DNA of 64,000 bases from Pseudomonas brassicacearum (GCF_003732225.1 NZ_MOBJ01000034.1:310001-374000); one strand, 5' to 3'; positions 49,235-63,049 are shown, numbered from the stretch's first letter. Notes: generated from the letters alone by a model not told the origin. Numbers and translations: made by a program.

Positions 49235-49509
49235 TGAGCCAACTGGTAAAGGGTTTCACCATCCTTGACCATGCCCAACTCATGGCGAGCCCGCTCTTCA
49301 ACGGTCTCCATGCCTTTTTTCAACTCACTGACTTCGGCGTCCATGACCCGGTTGCGCTCCAGCAACGATTCGTTCTCAGCGTGCTGATCGGCAATCTGCT
49401 GAGTCAGCTCGGCCACTTGCGCCAGGCTTCCATTACCCACCCACAGGCGGTATTGCAGGCCAGCCAGCAGCAAGAGCAAGACAAGAAACAACCAGTAAGG
49501 ACTGCGCAT
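49231..49509 (-). CDS. ftsB: Cell division protein FtsB
   Basis: A 92-residue bitopic membrane protein: one N-terminal transmembrane segment (WLFLVLLLLLAGLQYRLWVG) and a periplasmic coiled coil (QIADQHAENESLLERNRVMD). It connects FtsL and FtsQ in the divisome. The spacing to eno (170 bp, with an A/T-rich gap and weak hairpins) is normal. Confidence 0.95.
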   Translation of the reverse strand: MRSPYWLFLVLLLLLAGLQYRLWVGNGSLAQVAELTQQIADQHAENESLLERNRVMDAEVSELKKGMETVEERARHELGMVKDGETLYQLAQ

Positions 49510-49679
49510 CGAATATCAGGTATCCAGTGAAAAAAGACAGCCATGCCAACTTTGAAGCTTCTGATAGCACGAAGCCTGGAAGAACCAGGCTCGTACTGAT
49601 AAGGCATCAGATTAGTGGCAAAAATCCCGCTGCTGCGATTTTTTCGACACAATCCGGTGTCTTTTTTAGCATTTACCAA

Positions 49680-50969
49680 TCAGCCGCGGAACTCGCTGCG
49701 ACCGTTGTACTTGGCTTTGCCACCCAATTGCTCTTCGATACGCAGCAGTTGGTTGTACTTGGAAACGCGGTCGGAACGGCACAGCGAACCGGTTTTGATC
49801 TGGCCAGCCGAGGTACCCACCGCCAGGTCGGCAATGGTCGAATCTTCGGTTTCGCCGGAGCGGTGCGAGATCACGGCAGTGTAACCAGCGGCCTTGGCCA
49901 TCTGGATCGCTTCCAGGGTTTCGGTCAGGGTGCCGATCTGGTTGAACTTGATCAGGATCGAGTTGGCGATCTTCTTGTCGATGCCTTCTTTCAGGATCTT
50001 GGTGTTGGTCACGAACAGGTCGTCGCCCACCAGCTGGGTTTTTTCGCCGATCTTGTCGGTGAGAATTTTCCAGCCAGCCCAGTCGGACTCGTCCAGGCCA
50101 TCTTCAATGGAGATGATCGGGTAACGCTCGGTCAGACCTTTGAGGTAGTCGGCAAAACCTTCGGCGGTGAACACCTGGCCTTCACCGGACAGGTTGTACT
50201 TGCCGTCTTCGTAGAATTCGCTGGCCGCACAGTCCAGAGCCAGGGTCACGTCGGTGCCCAGTTTGTAGCCAGCGTTGGCCACCGCTTCGGAGATCACTTT
50301 CAGCGCATCTTCGTTGGATGCCAGGTTCGGAGCAAAACCACCTTCGTCACCCACGGCAGTGCTCAGGCCACGAGCCTTCAGCACAGCTTTGAGGTGATGG
50401 AAAATCTCGGTGCCCATGCGCAGACCTTCCGAGAAAGTCTTGGCGCCAACCGGCTGAACCATGAATTCCTGGATGTCGACGTTGTTATCGGCGTGCTCGC
50501 CACCGTTGATGATGTTCATCATCGGAACCGGCATCGAGTAAACACCCGGAGTACCGTTCAGGTTGGCGATGTGTGCGTACAGCGGCAGGTCCTGGTCGTG
50601 GGCAGCCGCTTTGGCAGCAGCCAGCGACACAGCGAGGATTGCGTTGGCACCCAGGCTGCCTTTGTTCTCGGTACCGTCCAGCTCGATCATGATGCGGTCG
50701 AGGGCTTTCTGGTCAACCGGGTCTTTACCCAGCAGCGCGGTGCGAATCGGGCCATTGATGTTGGCCACAGCTTTCAGTACACCCTTGCCCAGGTAACGGC
50801 TCTTGTCGCCATCACGCAGCTCGAGCGCTTCGCGCGAACCGGTGGAAGCACCGGACGGCGCGCAGGCGCTGCCGATGATGCCGTTATCGAGAAGCACGTC
50901 CGCTTCGACGGTGGGATTGCCACGGGAGTCGAGAACTTCACGACCTTTGATGTCGACGATTTTTGCCAT
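49680..50969 (-). CDS. eno: Enolase
   Basis: A 429-residue glycolytic enzyme converting 2-phosphoglycerate to phosphoenolpyruvate, also a degradosome component. The signature ILIKFNQIGTLTET and the catalytic TAVISHRSGETEDSTIADLA are intact. The start is set at ATG 50969 (MAKIVDIKGRE); an earlier in-frame ATG at 50981 is unlikely. Confidence 0.98.
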   Translation of the reverse strand: MAKIVDIKGREVLDSRGNPTVEADVLLDNGIIGSACAPSGASTGSREALELRDGDKSRYLGKGVLKAVANINGPIRTALLGKDPVDQKALDRIMIELDGTENKGSLGANAILAVSLAAAKAAAHDQDLPLYAHIANLNGTPGVYSMPVPMMNIINGGEHADNNVDIQEFMVQPVGAKTFSEGLRMGTEIFHHLKAVLKARGLSTAVGDEGGFAPNLASNEDALKVISEAVANAGYKLGTDVTLALDCAASEFYEDGKYNLSGEGQVFTAEGFADYLKGLTERYPIISIEDGLDESDWAGWKILTDKIGEKTQLVGDDLFVTNTKILKEGIDKKIANSILIKFNQIGTLTETLEAIQMAKAAGYTAVISHRSGETEDSTIADLAVGTSAGQIKTGSLCRSDRVSKYNQLLRIEEQLGGKAKYNGRSEFRG

Positions 50970-51125
50970 TGTTGTAAACACTCCAAAGTTGACGAAAACG
51001 ACGCAGCTGTAGGAAATCTTTTACCGTCGGCAAGTGATAAGCAGCGGGCAGACTTGCGGACGATAAGGCTCAGGCCCGCGGGCCTGAGCATTAAATCGTG
51101 CGGTACTTTACCGGAGAATTGAGGA

Positions 51126-51971
51126 TTACGCGGTTTCTACCGTCGGAAAACTCTTCACCAGTTCGTCCAGAGCCTTGAGCTGAGCCAGAAATGGCTCCAG
51201 CTTGTCCAGACGCAAGGCGCAAGGGCCGTCGCATTTGGCGTTGTCCGGATCCGGATGAGCTTCCAGGAACAGGCCAGCCAACGACTGGCTCATGCCAGCC
51301 TTGGCCAGGTCGGTGACCTGGGCGCGGCGTCCGCCGGCAGAATCCGAGCGACCACCGGGCATTTGCAGCGCGTGGGTCACGTCGAAGAACACCGGGTATT
51401 CGAACTGCTTCATGATGCCGAAGCCGAGCATGTCCACTACCAGGTTGTTGTAGCCGAAGCTCGAACCACGCTCGCAGAGGATCAACTGATCGTTACCGGC
51501 CTCTTCGCATTTGCTCAGGATGTGTTTCATTTCCTGAGGGGCGAGGAACTGGGCTTTCTTGATGTTGATCACCGCGCCGGTCTTGGCCATCGCGACAACC
51601 AGATCGGTCTGGCGCGACAGGAAGGCCGGCAACTGGATGATGTCGCAGACTTCAGCAACCACCGCAGCCTGCTCGGGCTCATGGACATCGGTGATGATCG
51701 GCACGCCAAAGGCTTGCTTGATGTCCTGGAAAATCCGCATGCCTTCCTCGAGGCCGGGGCCCCGATAGGAAGTTACCGACGAGCGGTTGGCCTTGTCGAA
51801 GCTGGCCTTGAACACGTAAGGGATACCGAGTTTCTCGGTGACCTTTACGTACTCTTCACAGACCTGCATCGCCATGTCACGGCTTTCCAGCACGTTCATG
51901 CCACCGAACAACACCATCGGTTTGTCGTTGGCGATTTCGATGTTGCCTACGCGGATGATCTTTTGAGCCAT
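51126..51971 (-). CDS. kdsA: 3-deoxy-8-phosphooctulonate synthase (KDO-8-phosphate synthase)
   Basis: A 281-residue enzyme condensing arabinose 5-phosphate and phosphoenolpyruvate for the KDO of lipopolysaccharide. LFGGMNVLESRDMAM is near the start and the family signature FDVTHALQMPGG near 200. The start is set at ATG 51971 (MAQKIIRVGN), 5 bp after the pyrG stop; ATG 51980 would overlap it. Confidence 0.97.
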   Translation of the reverse strand: MAQKIIRVGNIEIANDKPMVLFGGMNVLESRDMAMQVCEEYVKVTEKLGIPYVFKASFDKANRSSVTSYRGPGLEEGMRIFQDIKQAFGVPIITDVHEPEQAAVVAEVCDIIQLPAFLSRQTDLVVAMAKTGAVINIKKAQFLAPQEMKHILSKCEEAGNDQLILCERGSSFGYNNLVVDMLGFGIMKQFEYPVFFDVTHALQMPGGRSDSAGGRRAQVTDLAKAGMSQSLAGLFLEAHPDPDNAKCDGPCALRLDKLEPFLAQLKALDELVKSFPTVETA

Positions 51972-51976
51972 CAGGT

Positions 51977-53608
51977 TCAAGCCTTCTTCTGGTGTTGAGC
52001 CAAAGCTGCTTTGACGAAGCCGCTGAACAACGGGTGACCGTCACGCGGGGTCGAGGTGAACTCCGGGTGGAACTGGCAAGCGACGAACCAAGGATGGTTC
52101 GGGGCTTCAACCACTTCAACCAGCGCGCCGTCACCGGAACGACCGGAGATTTTCAGACCGGCTTCGATCAGTTGTGGCAGCAGTTTGTTGTTCACTTCGT
52201 AGCGATGACGATGACGCTCGACGATCACGTCCTTGGCGTAGCAATCGTGGACCAGGGAGCCAGCTTCAAGCAGGCAATCCTGAGCACCCAGACGCATGGT
52301 GCCGCCCAGATCGGACGATTCGGTACGGGTTTCAACCGCGCCGGTGGCATCTTCCCACTCGGTGATCAGGCCCACGACCGGGTGACCGCTGGCACGATCG
52401 AACTCGGTGGAGTTGGCGTCTTTCCAGCCCAGCACGTTACGAGCGAACTCGATCACGGCGACTTGCATGCCCAGGCAGATACCCAGGTACGGAACCTTGT
52501 TTTCGCGAGCGTATTGAACGGCGGTGATCTTGCCTTCCACGCCACGCAGACCGAAGCCGCCTGGAACCAGAATCGCATCCACGCCCTCAAGCAGCGCGGT
52601 GCCCTGGTTTTCGATGTCTTCGGAATCGATGTAGCGCAGGTTGACCTTGGTGCGGTTACTGATGCCGGCGTGACTCATCGCTTCGATCAACGACTTGTAA
52701 GCGTCCAGCAGTTCCATGTACTTGCCGACCATGGCGATGGTGACTTCGTGCTCGGGGTTGAGCTTGGCATCGACCACGGCTTCCCACTCGGACAGATCGG
52801 CACCGCCACATTGCAGGCCGAAACGCTCGACAACGAAATCATCCAGGCCCTGGGAATGCAGAATGCCCGGGATCTTGTAGATGGTGTCGGCGTCTTCCAG
52901 CGCGATGACCGCACGTTCTTCAACGTTGGTGAACTGCGCGATCTTGCGACGCGAAGAGATGTCGATCGGGTGATCGGAACGGCACACCAGCACGTCTGGT
53001 TGCAGGCCGATGGAACGCAGTTCCTTGACCGAGTGCTGAGTAGGCTTGGTTTTGGTTTCGCCGGCAGTGGCAATGTACGGCACCAGTGTCAGGTGCATCA
53101 GCATCGCGCGCTTGGCGCCGACTTCGAAACGCAATTGACGGATGGCTTCGAGGAACGGTTGGGATTCGATGTCACCCACGGTGCCACCGATCTCGACCAT
53201 GGCCACGTCGGCATCGCCCGCGCCCTTGATGATGCGGCGCTTGATTTCATCGGTAATGTGCGGAATCACCTGGATGGTTGCACCCAGATAATCACCACGG
53301 CGCTCTTTGCGCAGGACGTGCTCGTAGACACGGCCGGTGGTGAAGTTGTTGTTCTGGGTCATGGTCGTGCGGATGAACCGCTCGTAGTGGCCCAGGTCCA
53401 GGTCGGTCTCGGCGCCGTCGTGAGTGACGAACACTTCACCGTGCTGGAACGGGCTCATGGTGCCCGGGTCAACGTTGATGTACGGGTCCAGCTTGAGCAT
53501 GGTGACCTTAAGTCCCCGCGCCTCCAGGATGGCCGCCAATGAAGCCGATGCAATGCCTTTCCCCAATGAAGAAACAACACCGCCCGTGACGAATATGTAG
53601 CGCGTCAT
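51977..53608 (-). CDS. pyrG: CTP synthase
   Basis: A 543-residue amidotransferase making CTP from UTP, ATP and glutamine. Synthetase half begins TRYIFVTGGVVSSLGKGI; glutaminase half has the nucleophile in YLGICLGMQVAVIEF and the His/Glu pair in ACQFHPEFTSTP. The 274-bp region upstream of its start (53609-53882) has no gene and probably carries its promoter and leader. Confidence 0.98.
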   Translation of the reverse strand: MTRYIFVTGGVVSSLGKGIASASLAAILEARGLKVTMLKLDPYINVDPGTMSPFQHGEVFVTHDGAETDLDLGHYERFIRTTMTQNNNFTTGRVYEHVLRKERRGDYLGATIQVIPHITDEIKRRIIKGAGDADVAMVEIGGTVGDIESQPFLEAIRQLRFEVGAKRAMLMHLTLVPYIATAGETKTKPTQHSVKELRSIGLQPDVLVCRSDHPIDISSRRKIAQFTNVEERAVIALEDADTIYKIPGILHSQGLDDFVVERFGLQCGGADLSEWEAVVDAKLNPEHEVTIAMVGKYMELLDAYKSLIEAMSHAGISNRTKVNLRYIDSEDIENQGTALLEGVDAILVPGGFGLRGVEGKITAVQYARENKVPYLGICLGMQVAVIEFARNVLGWKDANSTEFDRASGHPVVGLITEWEDATGAVETRTESSDLGGTMRLGAQDCLLEAGSLVHDCYAKDVIVERHRHRYEVNNKLLPQLIEAGLKISGRSGDGALVEVVEAPNHPWFVACQFHPEFTSTPRDGHPLFSGFVKAALAQHQKKA

Positions 53609-53882
53609 GAAAAACCCTAGAAGTCTGCGTTAAAGCGGTCCGAGCCGCCGGGGAAAGCGAAGGAAGGCCGAAGCCCCCGATCACCTGCATTAATCACAGT
53701 GCACCTTTCAAAAAAACCGCTGCGTTGGGACAGACCGGAAGAAGAATCACCGGTACGTTGCTCGCTACACATTTTTTGGAATCGCCCAGCAAAGACTGCT
53801 TGGTAATCGGCAACTCCTGCAATTCAGTTGAATCCACAGAAGTTGTATCAAGAAGGGAGCGTAGTCTACCGGAAAGCCCCTT

Positions 53883-55211
53883 TCAGCTCAAACCTTGATC
53901 GTTGATCGCTGGCTGCCACAGCAAAAGGCAGTTTCCCCCCGCGCTACCGTCGAGCCCGCGCAGGTTTGCCACCGCGAGCAATTGTTCATTGCAGTAGAGC
54001 AGCGGCAATCTGCCACGGGCGAACAGCGGCAGGCCGCTTTCATTGAGCAAACGCTTGAGATCCCGATGCCCTCGCCCGGGCAAATACATGACTTCACCGC
54101 CCTGCCGGTAGCGCACGCTTAACGCCCCTTCGGGAATGATCCCACTGAGGGTCAGTTGGCCGTTATCGGGCAACCGCAGCGCCGCCGATGGATCTGGCCA
54201 AAGCGCAGCCGGCTCAGGGAGACTCAACCAGTGGCCGGACAGCCACCAGATTCGCCCGTTCGCACGCTGCAGCTCACCGTCCGCCAGGCGCCAGATCGGC
54301 CGTGCATCCATCGCTGCATCGCGCAAATCCGCCCAACCCGACCAATGGTCACTGTCCGGCAAACGCGTCAACGGCGCCAACCAGTGGCTGAGGGCATTGC
54401 GCTGGCGGGCGGCGGAGAGCTTTTCAAGCGCGGCCATTTCCAGAGACGGTACGCCCAGCCAATCGAATTCGCTGACGGTTGCAGCTTGAGCCAGATCCAT
54501 CTCGGCCAAGTCTGCGAGCAAACCCTGCGCCTCACTCAAATGCGCGGCGCTGCGGGCGATGGTGGCCACGGCCTGCGGCCAGCGCTGAGTCAGCGCAGGA
54601 AAAATCTGCTGGCGAAGGTAATTGCGAGAAAACTGTTGGTCCGCGTTCGACGGATCTTCGATCCAGCTCAACTGATGCTCGGCGGCATAGGCCTCAAGTT
54701 CAGCCCGCGCTACCTCAAGCAACGGACGCAGCAAAAAACCACGACCCAACGGACGTTGTGGCGGGATCGCCGACAATCCTCTCACCCCTGCCCCGCGCAG
54801 CAGACGAAACAAAAGGGTTTCGGCCTGATCGTCCCGGTGCTGGGCCGTCAGTAGCAGCTCATTGGTTTCGGTGGCCTCGACAAAGGCGCCATACCGCGCC
54901 TCACGAGCCGCGCGTTCAAGACTCGCACCAGGCAGGACCTGAACCCGAATAACCTGCAATGGCACACCCAGCGCATCACACACCGACTGACAATGCCCCG
55001 GCCACGCATCAGCCGCAGCCTGAAGGCCGTGATGGATGTGAATCGCTTTGAGTTCAGGCAGGGAATGTTTTTTTGCGAGTTGCGCGAGAAGGTGCAGCAG
55101 AACGGTGGAGTCGAGACCACCGGAGAAGGCGACACGCCAGGTCGGCGCGGTGCGCCAGGGTGCAAGCTTCAGCAGAAGCCGGGCAGACAGATTCATCTTT
55201 GAAGGATTCAT
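53883..55211 (-). CDS. tilS: tRNA(Ile)-lysidine synthase
   Basis: An ATP-dependent enzyme converting C34 of tRNA-Ile(CAU) to lysidine, which fixes its AUA specificity. The PP-loop is VAFSGGLDSTVLLHLLA near residue 25, and the domain of DDQAETLLFRLLRGAG follows. The start is uncertain: ATG 55211 (MNPSKMNLS) shares the GACGCCTATG context with accA upstream, ATG 55196 is also possible, and 55232 is the longest. A REPIN lies ahead of it. Confidence 0.94.
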   Translation of the reverse strand: MNPSKMNLSARLLLKLAPWRTAPTWRVAFSGGLDSTVLLHLLAQLAKKHSLPELKAIHIHHGLQAAADAWPGHCQSVCDALGVPLQVIRVQVLPGASLERAAREARYGAFVEATETNELLLTAQHRDDQAETLLFRLLRGAGVRGLSAIPPQRPLGRGFLLRPLLEVARAELEAYAAEHQLSWIEDPSNADQQFSRNYLRQQIFPALTQRWPQAVATIARSAAHLSEAQGLLADLAEMDLAQAATVSEFDWLGVPSLEMAALEKLSAARQRNALSHWLAPLTRLPDSDHWSGWADLRDAAMDARPIWRLADGELQRANGRIWWLSGHWLSLPEPAALWPDPSAALRLPDNGQLTLSGIIPEGALSVRYRQGGEVMYLPGRGHRDLKRLLNESGLPLFARGRLPLLYCNEQLLAVANLRGLDGSAGGNCLLLWQPAINDQGLS

Positions 55212-55240
55212 AGGCGTCTGTCGCCTCCACATAGAACCAA

Positions 55241-55331
55241 TGTGGGAACGAGCTTGCTCGCGATAGCGATATAACAGTCAATAAATTCATTGAATGTTAC
55301 ACAGCCTTCGCGAGCAAGCTCGCTCCCACAG
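55241..55331. repeat. REPIN between accA and tilS
   Basis: TGTGGGAACGAGCTTGCTCG and its inverted copy CGAGCAAGCTCGCTCCCACA face each other across about 50 bp. One arm has an A in place of G within the core. Confidence 0.88.
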
Positions 55332-55364
55332 TGGTTTTGCGTCGTTTGCCGAAGCAGCGTCAGA

Positions 55365-56312
55365 TCAGAGACCGTAGCTCATCAGACGCTCGTAACGGCG
55401 GGCCAGCAGCGCGTCGTTGTCGAACTTCTTCAGCATCGCCAGTTGCGAGCTCAGCTCGGCACGGATCGAGGCAGCAGCCGCCGCCGGATCACGGTGCGCG
55501 CCACCCAGTGGCTCGCCGATCACTTTATCAACGATACCCAGGCCTTTCAGGCGCTCGGCAGTGATGCCCATGGCCTCAGCGGCATCCGGGGCTTTCTCGG
55601 CGGTTTTCCACAGGATCGAGGCGCAACCTTCCGGCGAGATCACCGCATAGGTCGAGTACTGCAACATGTTCAGCTGGTCGCAAACGCCGATCGCCAGCGC
55701 ACCACCGGAACCACCCTCACCGATCACGGTGGCGATGATTGGGGTCTTCAGGCGGGCCATGACGCGCAGGTTCCAGGCAATCGCTTCGCTCTGGTTGCGC
55801 TCTTCAGCGTCGATGCCAGGGTAAGCACCCGGAGTGTCGATGAAGGTCAGGATCGGCATTTTGAAACGCTCGGCCATTTCCATCAGACGGCAGGCTTTGC
55901 GGTAGCCCTCTGGGCGCGGCATGCCGAAGTTGCGGCGAACCTTCTCGCGCACTTCACGGCCTTTCTGGTGACCGATGATCATCACCGGCTGGTCATCCAG
56001 ACGAGCAACACCGCCGACAATCGCGGCGTCGTCGGAGAAGTGACGGTCACCGTGCAATTCATCGAATTCGGTGAAGATGTGCTCGATGTAGTCCAGGGTG
56101 TAAGGGCGACGCGGATGACGCGCCAGACGCGCGATCTGCCAACTGGTCAACTTGCCGAAGATGTCTTCGGTGAGCGTGCTGCTCTTGTCTTGCAGGCGGG
56201 AGATTTCATCGCCGATATTCAGCGAATTGTCATTACCGACCAAGCGCAACTCTTCGATCTTGGCTTGCAGGTCGGCGATCGGCTGTTCGAAATCAAGAAA
56301 ATTCGGGTTCAT
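55365..56312 (-). CDS. accA: Acetyl-CoA carboxylase carboxyltransferase subunit alpha
   Basis: A 315-residue subunit for the transcarboxylation half of malonyl-CoA synthesis. The CoA-binding region TFIDTPGAYPGIDAEERNQS and the conserved GEGGSGGALAIGV are intact. The start is set at ATG 56312 (MNPNFLDFEQPI). It lies between dnaE and tilS, as usual in gamma-proteobacteria. Confidence 0.97.
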   Translation of the reverse strand: MNPNFLDFEQPIADLQAKIEELRLVGNDNSLNIGDEISRLQDKSSTLTEDIFGKLTSWQIARLARHPRRPYTLDYIEHIFTEFDELHGDRHFSDDAAIVGGVARLDDQPVMIIGHQKGREVREKVRRNFGMPRPEGYRKACRLMEMAERFKMPILTFIDTPGAYPGIDAEERNQSEAIAWNLRVMARLKTPIIATVIGEGGSGGALAIGVCDQLNMLQYSTYAVISPEGCASILWKTAEKAPDAAEAMGITAERLKGLGIVDKVIGEPLGGAHRDPAAAAASIRAELSSQLAMLKKFDNDALLARRYERLMSYGL

Positions 56313-56466
56313 AGGCGTCCGTCTTGGGTCGACGTCCAAGAGAGCTTGGGCCGGCCGGTTGTCTATTCGCGCCCTACCTTAAGGGACAGGCGCGTTCAGG
56401 TCGAGATTAAAAATTCTGCTCAAGGTCAGGGCGCGTTCAATAATGACAAAGAACGGCACCTCACCG

Positions 56467-59988
<3,522 letters not shown>

Positions 59989-60064
59989 AGTGATCCTGTC
60001 TGAAAACGTGAAGACAACAAGGCCCGGATTGTACCGGGCCTTGGCAAAAACATCAGCCTTGCAA

Positions 60065-60706
60065 CTAGCTCTCGATCAAACCCTCACGCGCCTCGTAAGC
60101 CAGTCGAACCGGAGCAAACGAGCGCCGATGAATCGGCGTCGGCCCCAGTCGGGCCAAGGCCTCCAGATGAACGGGCGTCGGGTAGCCTTTGTGGCCACCG
60201 ATGCCGTAACCCGGGTAAATCAATTCAAACGCCGCCATTTCACGATCACGGCTGACTTTTGCCAGAATCGATGCTGCTGCAATAGCCGGGACTTTGCTAT
60301 CGCCTTTGACCACTGCTTCAGCCGGCATGGCCAGTTTCGGGCAGCGGTTGCCGTCGATCATCGCCAGTTTTGGCGTAATGTGCAGGCCTTCGATGGCGCG
60401 CTGCATGGCCAGCATCGTCGCGTGCAGAATATTCAGTTCATCGATTTCTTCGACTTCGGCACGGGCGATGCACCAGCTCAGGGCTTTCTCGCAAATTTCG
60501 TCGTAAAGCTTTTCGCGGCGCGCTTCAGTGAGCTTCTTCGAGTCATTGAGTCCGAGGATCGGCCGGTTCGGATCGAGGATTACCGCCGCCGTCACCACCG
60601 CGCCGCAGAGCGGACCGCGCCCCACCTCATCGACACCGGCGACCAGGTCTTCGGCGTCTGCGACGAGGGTAAAATCCAGGCCCATTTGCATCTTTACGTT
60701 ACTCAT
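60065..60706 (-). CDS. rnhB: Ribonuclease HII
   Basis: A 213-residue nuclease removing ribonucleotides from DNA. The active-site motif is AGVDEVGRGPLCGAVV with the first catalytic Asp-Glu; the second Asp lies in MIDGNRCPKL and the third in SILAKVSRDREM. ATG 60706 overlaps the lpxB stop in ATGA. ATG 60691 (MQMGLDF) is an alternative closer to the family length. Confidence 0.96.
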   Translation of the reverse strand: MSNVKMQMGLDFTLVADAEDLVAGVDEVGRGPLCGAVVTAAVILDPNRPILGLNDSKKLTEARREKLYDEICEKALSWCIARAEVEEIDELNILHATMLAMQRAIEGLHITPKLAMIDGNRCPKLAMPAEAVVKGDSKVPAIAAASILAKVSRDREMAAFELIYPGYGIGGHKGYPTPVHLEALARLGPTPIHRRSFAPVRLAYEAREGLIES

Positions 60707-61833
60707 TGAGGTTTGCCGATCAGATTGAGGACAGCTTCGGCGGCCTGGTTCGAGGCATCGCGACGCAAGGTCCGGTGAATCTGGTCAAAACCGGTGGTTT
60801 GCTCTTCACCGCCATCGATCAACGGCGACAGCGTCAGCGCCAAGGCCTCGGGGGTTGCATCGTCTTGCAGCAATTCGGGCACCAGCAGACGCTGAGCCAG
60901 CAAATTCGGCAAAGAGATATAAGGGCTTTTCACCATGCGCTTGAGGATCCAGAACGTCAGCGGTGCCAGGCGGTAGGCCACAACCATCGGCCGCTTGTAC
61001 AACAGGGCTTCCAGCGTCGCGGTCCCCGAAGCGATCAATACCGCATCGCAAGCAGCCAGTGCCTGATGAGAGCGACCATCGAGCAAGGTCACCGGCAAAT
61101 CGCGGCTGGCCAACAGCTCTTCGAGCTGTACACGGCGCTCGGGACTGGCACACGGCATGACGAACCGCACGCCGGGACGCATGGCCCGCAGACGCTCGGC
61201 GGTGTCGAGGAACAAGGCACCCAGACGCCCGACCTCACCACCCCGGCTGCCCGGCATCAGGGCAACCAATGGGCCTTCAGGCAATCCCAGTTCGGCGCGC
61301 GCAGCCGAGCGGTCAGCCTCGAGGGGAATCGCATCGGCCAGCGAGTGACCGACAAACCGCACCGGCACACCCTTCTCTTCATAGAACTTTGCTTCGAACG
61401 GGAACAGCGTGAGCATCAGATCGCAGCCTTCGCGAATCTTCAGCACGCGCTTTTGACGCCACGCCCAAACCGACGGGCTGACGTAATGCACGGTCTTGAT
61501 CCCGGCCTGACGCAGTTTGAGTTCGATATTGAGGGTGAAATCCGGGGCGTCGATGCCGATGAACACATCCGGTTTTTCGGCTATCAGGGTCGCGATCAGT
61601 TTTTTGCGCCGAGCCAGCAGCTCGCGCAATCGACCCAGCACTTCGACCAGGCCCATGACCGCCAGACGCTCCATCGGGAAGTAAGAGCTCAGGCCTTCAG
61701 CCTGCATCAGCGGACCGCCGACACCGATGAACTCAACCGCAGGATGCTGTGCCTTGAGTGCGCGCATCAGGCCCGCGCCCAGAATATCGCCGGAGGCTTC
61801 GCCCGCCACCAGCGCAATACGCAGATTAGCCAT
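60703..61833 (-). CDS. lpxB: Lipid-A-disaccharide synthase
   Basis: A 376-residue glycosyltransferase joining UDP-diacylglucosamine and lipid X. Family stretches LVAGEASGDILGAGLM, VGGPLMQAEGLSS, VHYVSPSVWAWRQKR and LIASGTATLEALLYKRPMVV are all intact. It forms one unit with lpxA and rnhB. Confidence 0.97.
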   Translation of the reverse strand: MANLRIALVAGEASGDILGAGLMRALKAQHPAVEFIGVGGPLMQAEGLSSYFPMERLAVMGLVEVLGRLRELLARRKKLIATLIAEKPDVFIGIDAPDFTLNIELKLRQAGIKTVHYVSPSVWAWRQKRVLKIREGCDLMLTLFPFEAKFYEEKGVPVRFVGHSLADAIPLEADRSAARAELGLPEGPLVALMPGSRGGEVGRLGALFLDTAERLRAMRPGVRFVMPCASPERRVQLEELLASRDLPVTLLDGRSHQALAACDAVLIASGTATLEALLYKRPMVVAYRLAPLTFWILKRMVKSPYISLPNLLAQRLLVPELLQDDATPEALALTLSPLIDGGEEQTTGFDQIHRTLRRDASNQAAEAVLNLIGKPQ

Positions 61834-61835
61834 GA

Positions 61836-62612
61836 TTAACGGGTGATGCCGCGAGTCGAAGACTGGATCGAGTCACGGAACACCGCGACTTCCGGGAACT
61901 GTTCCGACGGCTCGGTCAACTCGGCAAGCGCTTGTTCGACCGTCAACCCCTGGCGATAAACCACTTTGTAGGCACGGCGTAATGCGTGGATCGCCTCTTC
62001 GCTGAAACCACGGCGGCGCATGCCTTCGAAGTTCATGCTGCGGGCTTCGGCAGGGTTGCCGAACACCGTGACATAGGCCGGAACGTCCTTGCCAATGGCA
62101 GTGCCCATGCCGGAAAAGCTGTGGGCGCCAATATGGCAATACTGATGAACCAGGGTAAAACCGGACAGGATCGCCCAGTCATCGACGTGCACATGACCGG
62201 CCAACGCAGTGTTGTTGACCAGGATGCAGTTATTGCCGATAACGCTGTCATGGCCAATGTGGGCATAGGCCATGATCAGGTTGTGATCACCCAGGGTCGT
62301 TTCGGAACGATCCTGAATCGTGCCACGGTGAATCGTCACGCCTTCACGGATGACATTGTGGTCACCGATCACCAGGCGGGTTTCTTCACCCTTGTACTTC
62401 AAATCGGGCGTGTCCTCACCTACCGAGGAAAACTGGTAAATGCGGTTGTGCTTACCGATACGTGTCGGCCCCTTGAGAATCACGTGCGGGCCGATCACTG
62501 TTCCCTCGCCGATTTCCACACCAGCGCCGACGATCGACCACGGGCCGACCTCGACGTCGTCGGCCAGAATGGCCGTCGGATCGATGATTGCGCGAGGGTC
62601 AATCAAACTCAT
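61836..62612 (-). CDS. lpxA: UDP-N-acetylglucosamine acyltransferase
   Basis: A 258-residue left-handed beta-helix enzyme starting lipid A synthesis, built of hexapeptide repeats (IGEGTVIGPHVILKG; LIMAYAHIGHDSVIGNNCIL). The catalytic His is in AYAHIGHD. It overlaps fabZ by 4 bp and ends 2 bp ahead of lpxB. Confidence 0.97.
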   Translation of the reverse strand: MSLIDPRAIIDPTAILADDVEVGPWSIVGAGVEIGEGTVIGPHVILKGPTRIGKHNRIYQFSSVGEDTPDLKYKGEETRLVIGDHNVIREGVTIHRGTIQDRSETTLGDHNLIMAYAHIGHDSVIGNNCILVNNTALAGHVHVDDWAILSGFTLVHQYCHIGAHSFSGMGTAIGKDVPAYVTVFGNPAEARSMNFEGMRRRGFSEEAIHALRRAYKVVYRQGLTVEQALAELTEPSEQFPEVAVFRDSIQSSTRGITR

Positions 62613-63049
62613 AGTTTGCGTTCCGCGCAGATGATTTCAGCAGAGCAGACTGGCTTGCCATCGACCGAAGCCTGGCATTCGAACTTCCAGATCTGACGCT
62701 TGCAGCTGATGAACCTGGCTTCAAGAATCAACTGATCACCCGGCAGAACCGGTTGGCGGAAACGCAGCTTGTCGGAGCCGACGAAGTAGTAAAGCGTGCC
62801 ATCGGCAGGCTTGACGTCGAGCATTTTGAAACCAAGGATCCCGGCAGCCTGAGCCATCGCTTCAATGATCAGTACGCCCGGCATGATTGGATGCGCCGGA
62901 AAGTGACCATTGAAGAACGGCTCGTTGATGCTGACATTCTTGTAGGCGCGAATGCGCTTGCCCTCAACATCCAGCTCCACTACCCGGTCCACCAACAGGA
63001 ACGGGTAACGGTGAGGCAGGTATTCGCGAATCTCGTTGATGTCCATCAT
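62609..63049 (-). CDS. fabZ: (3R)-hydroxyacyl-ACP dehydratase FabZ
   Basis: A 146-residue hot-dog-fold enzyme. Active site His in NEPFFNGHFPAHPIMPGVL near 50 and Glu in LIIEAMAQAAGI. The start is set at ATG 63049 (MMDINEIREYL), which matches the family; the frame opens at 63109. It competes with LpxA/LpxD for hydroxyacyl-ACP, so its location within the lipid A genes is functional. Confidence 0.97.
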   Translation of the reverse strand: MMDINEIREYLPHRYPFLLVDRVVELDVEGKRIRAYKNVSINEPFFNGHFPAHPIMPGVLIIEAMAQAAGILGFKMLDVKPADGTLYYFVGSDKLRFRQPVLPGDQLILEARFISCKRQIWKFECQASVDGKPVCSAEIICAERKL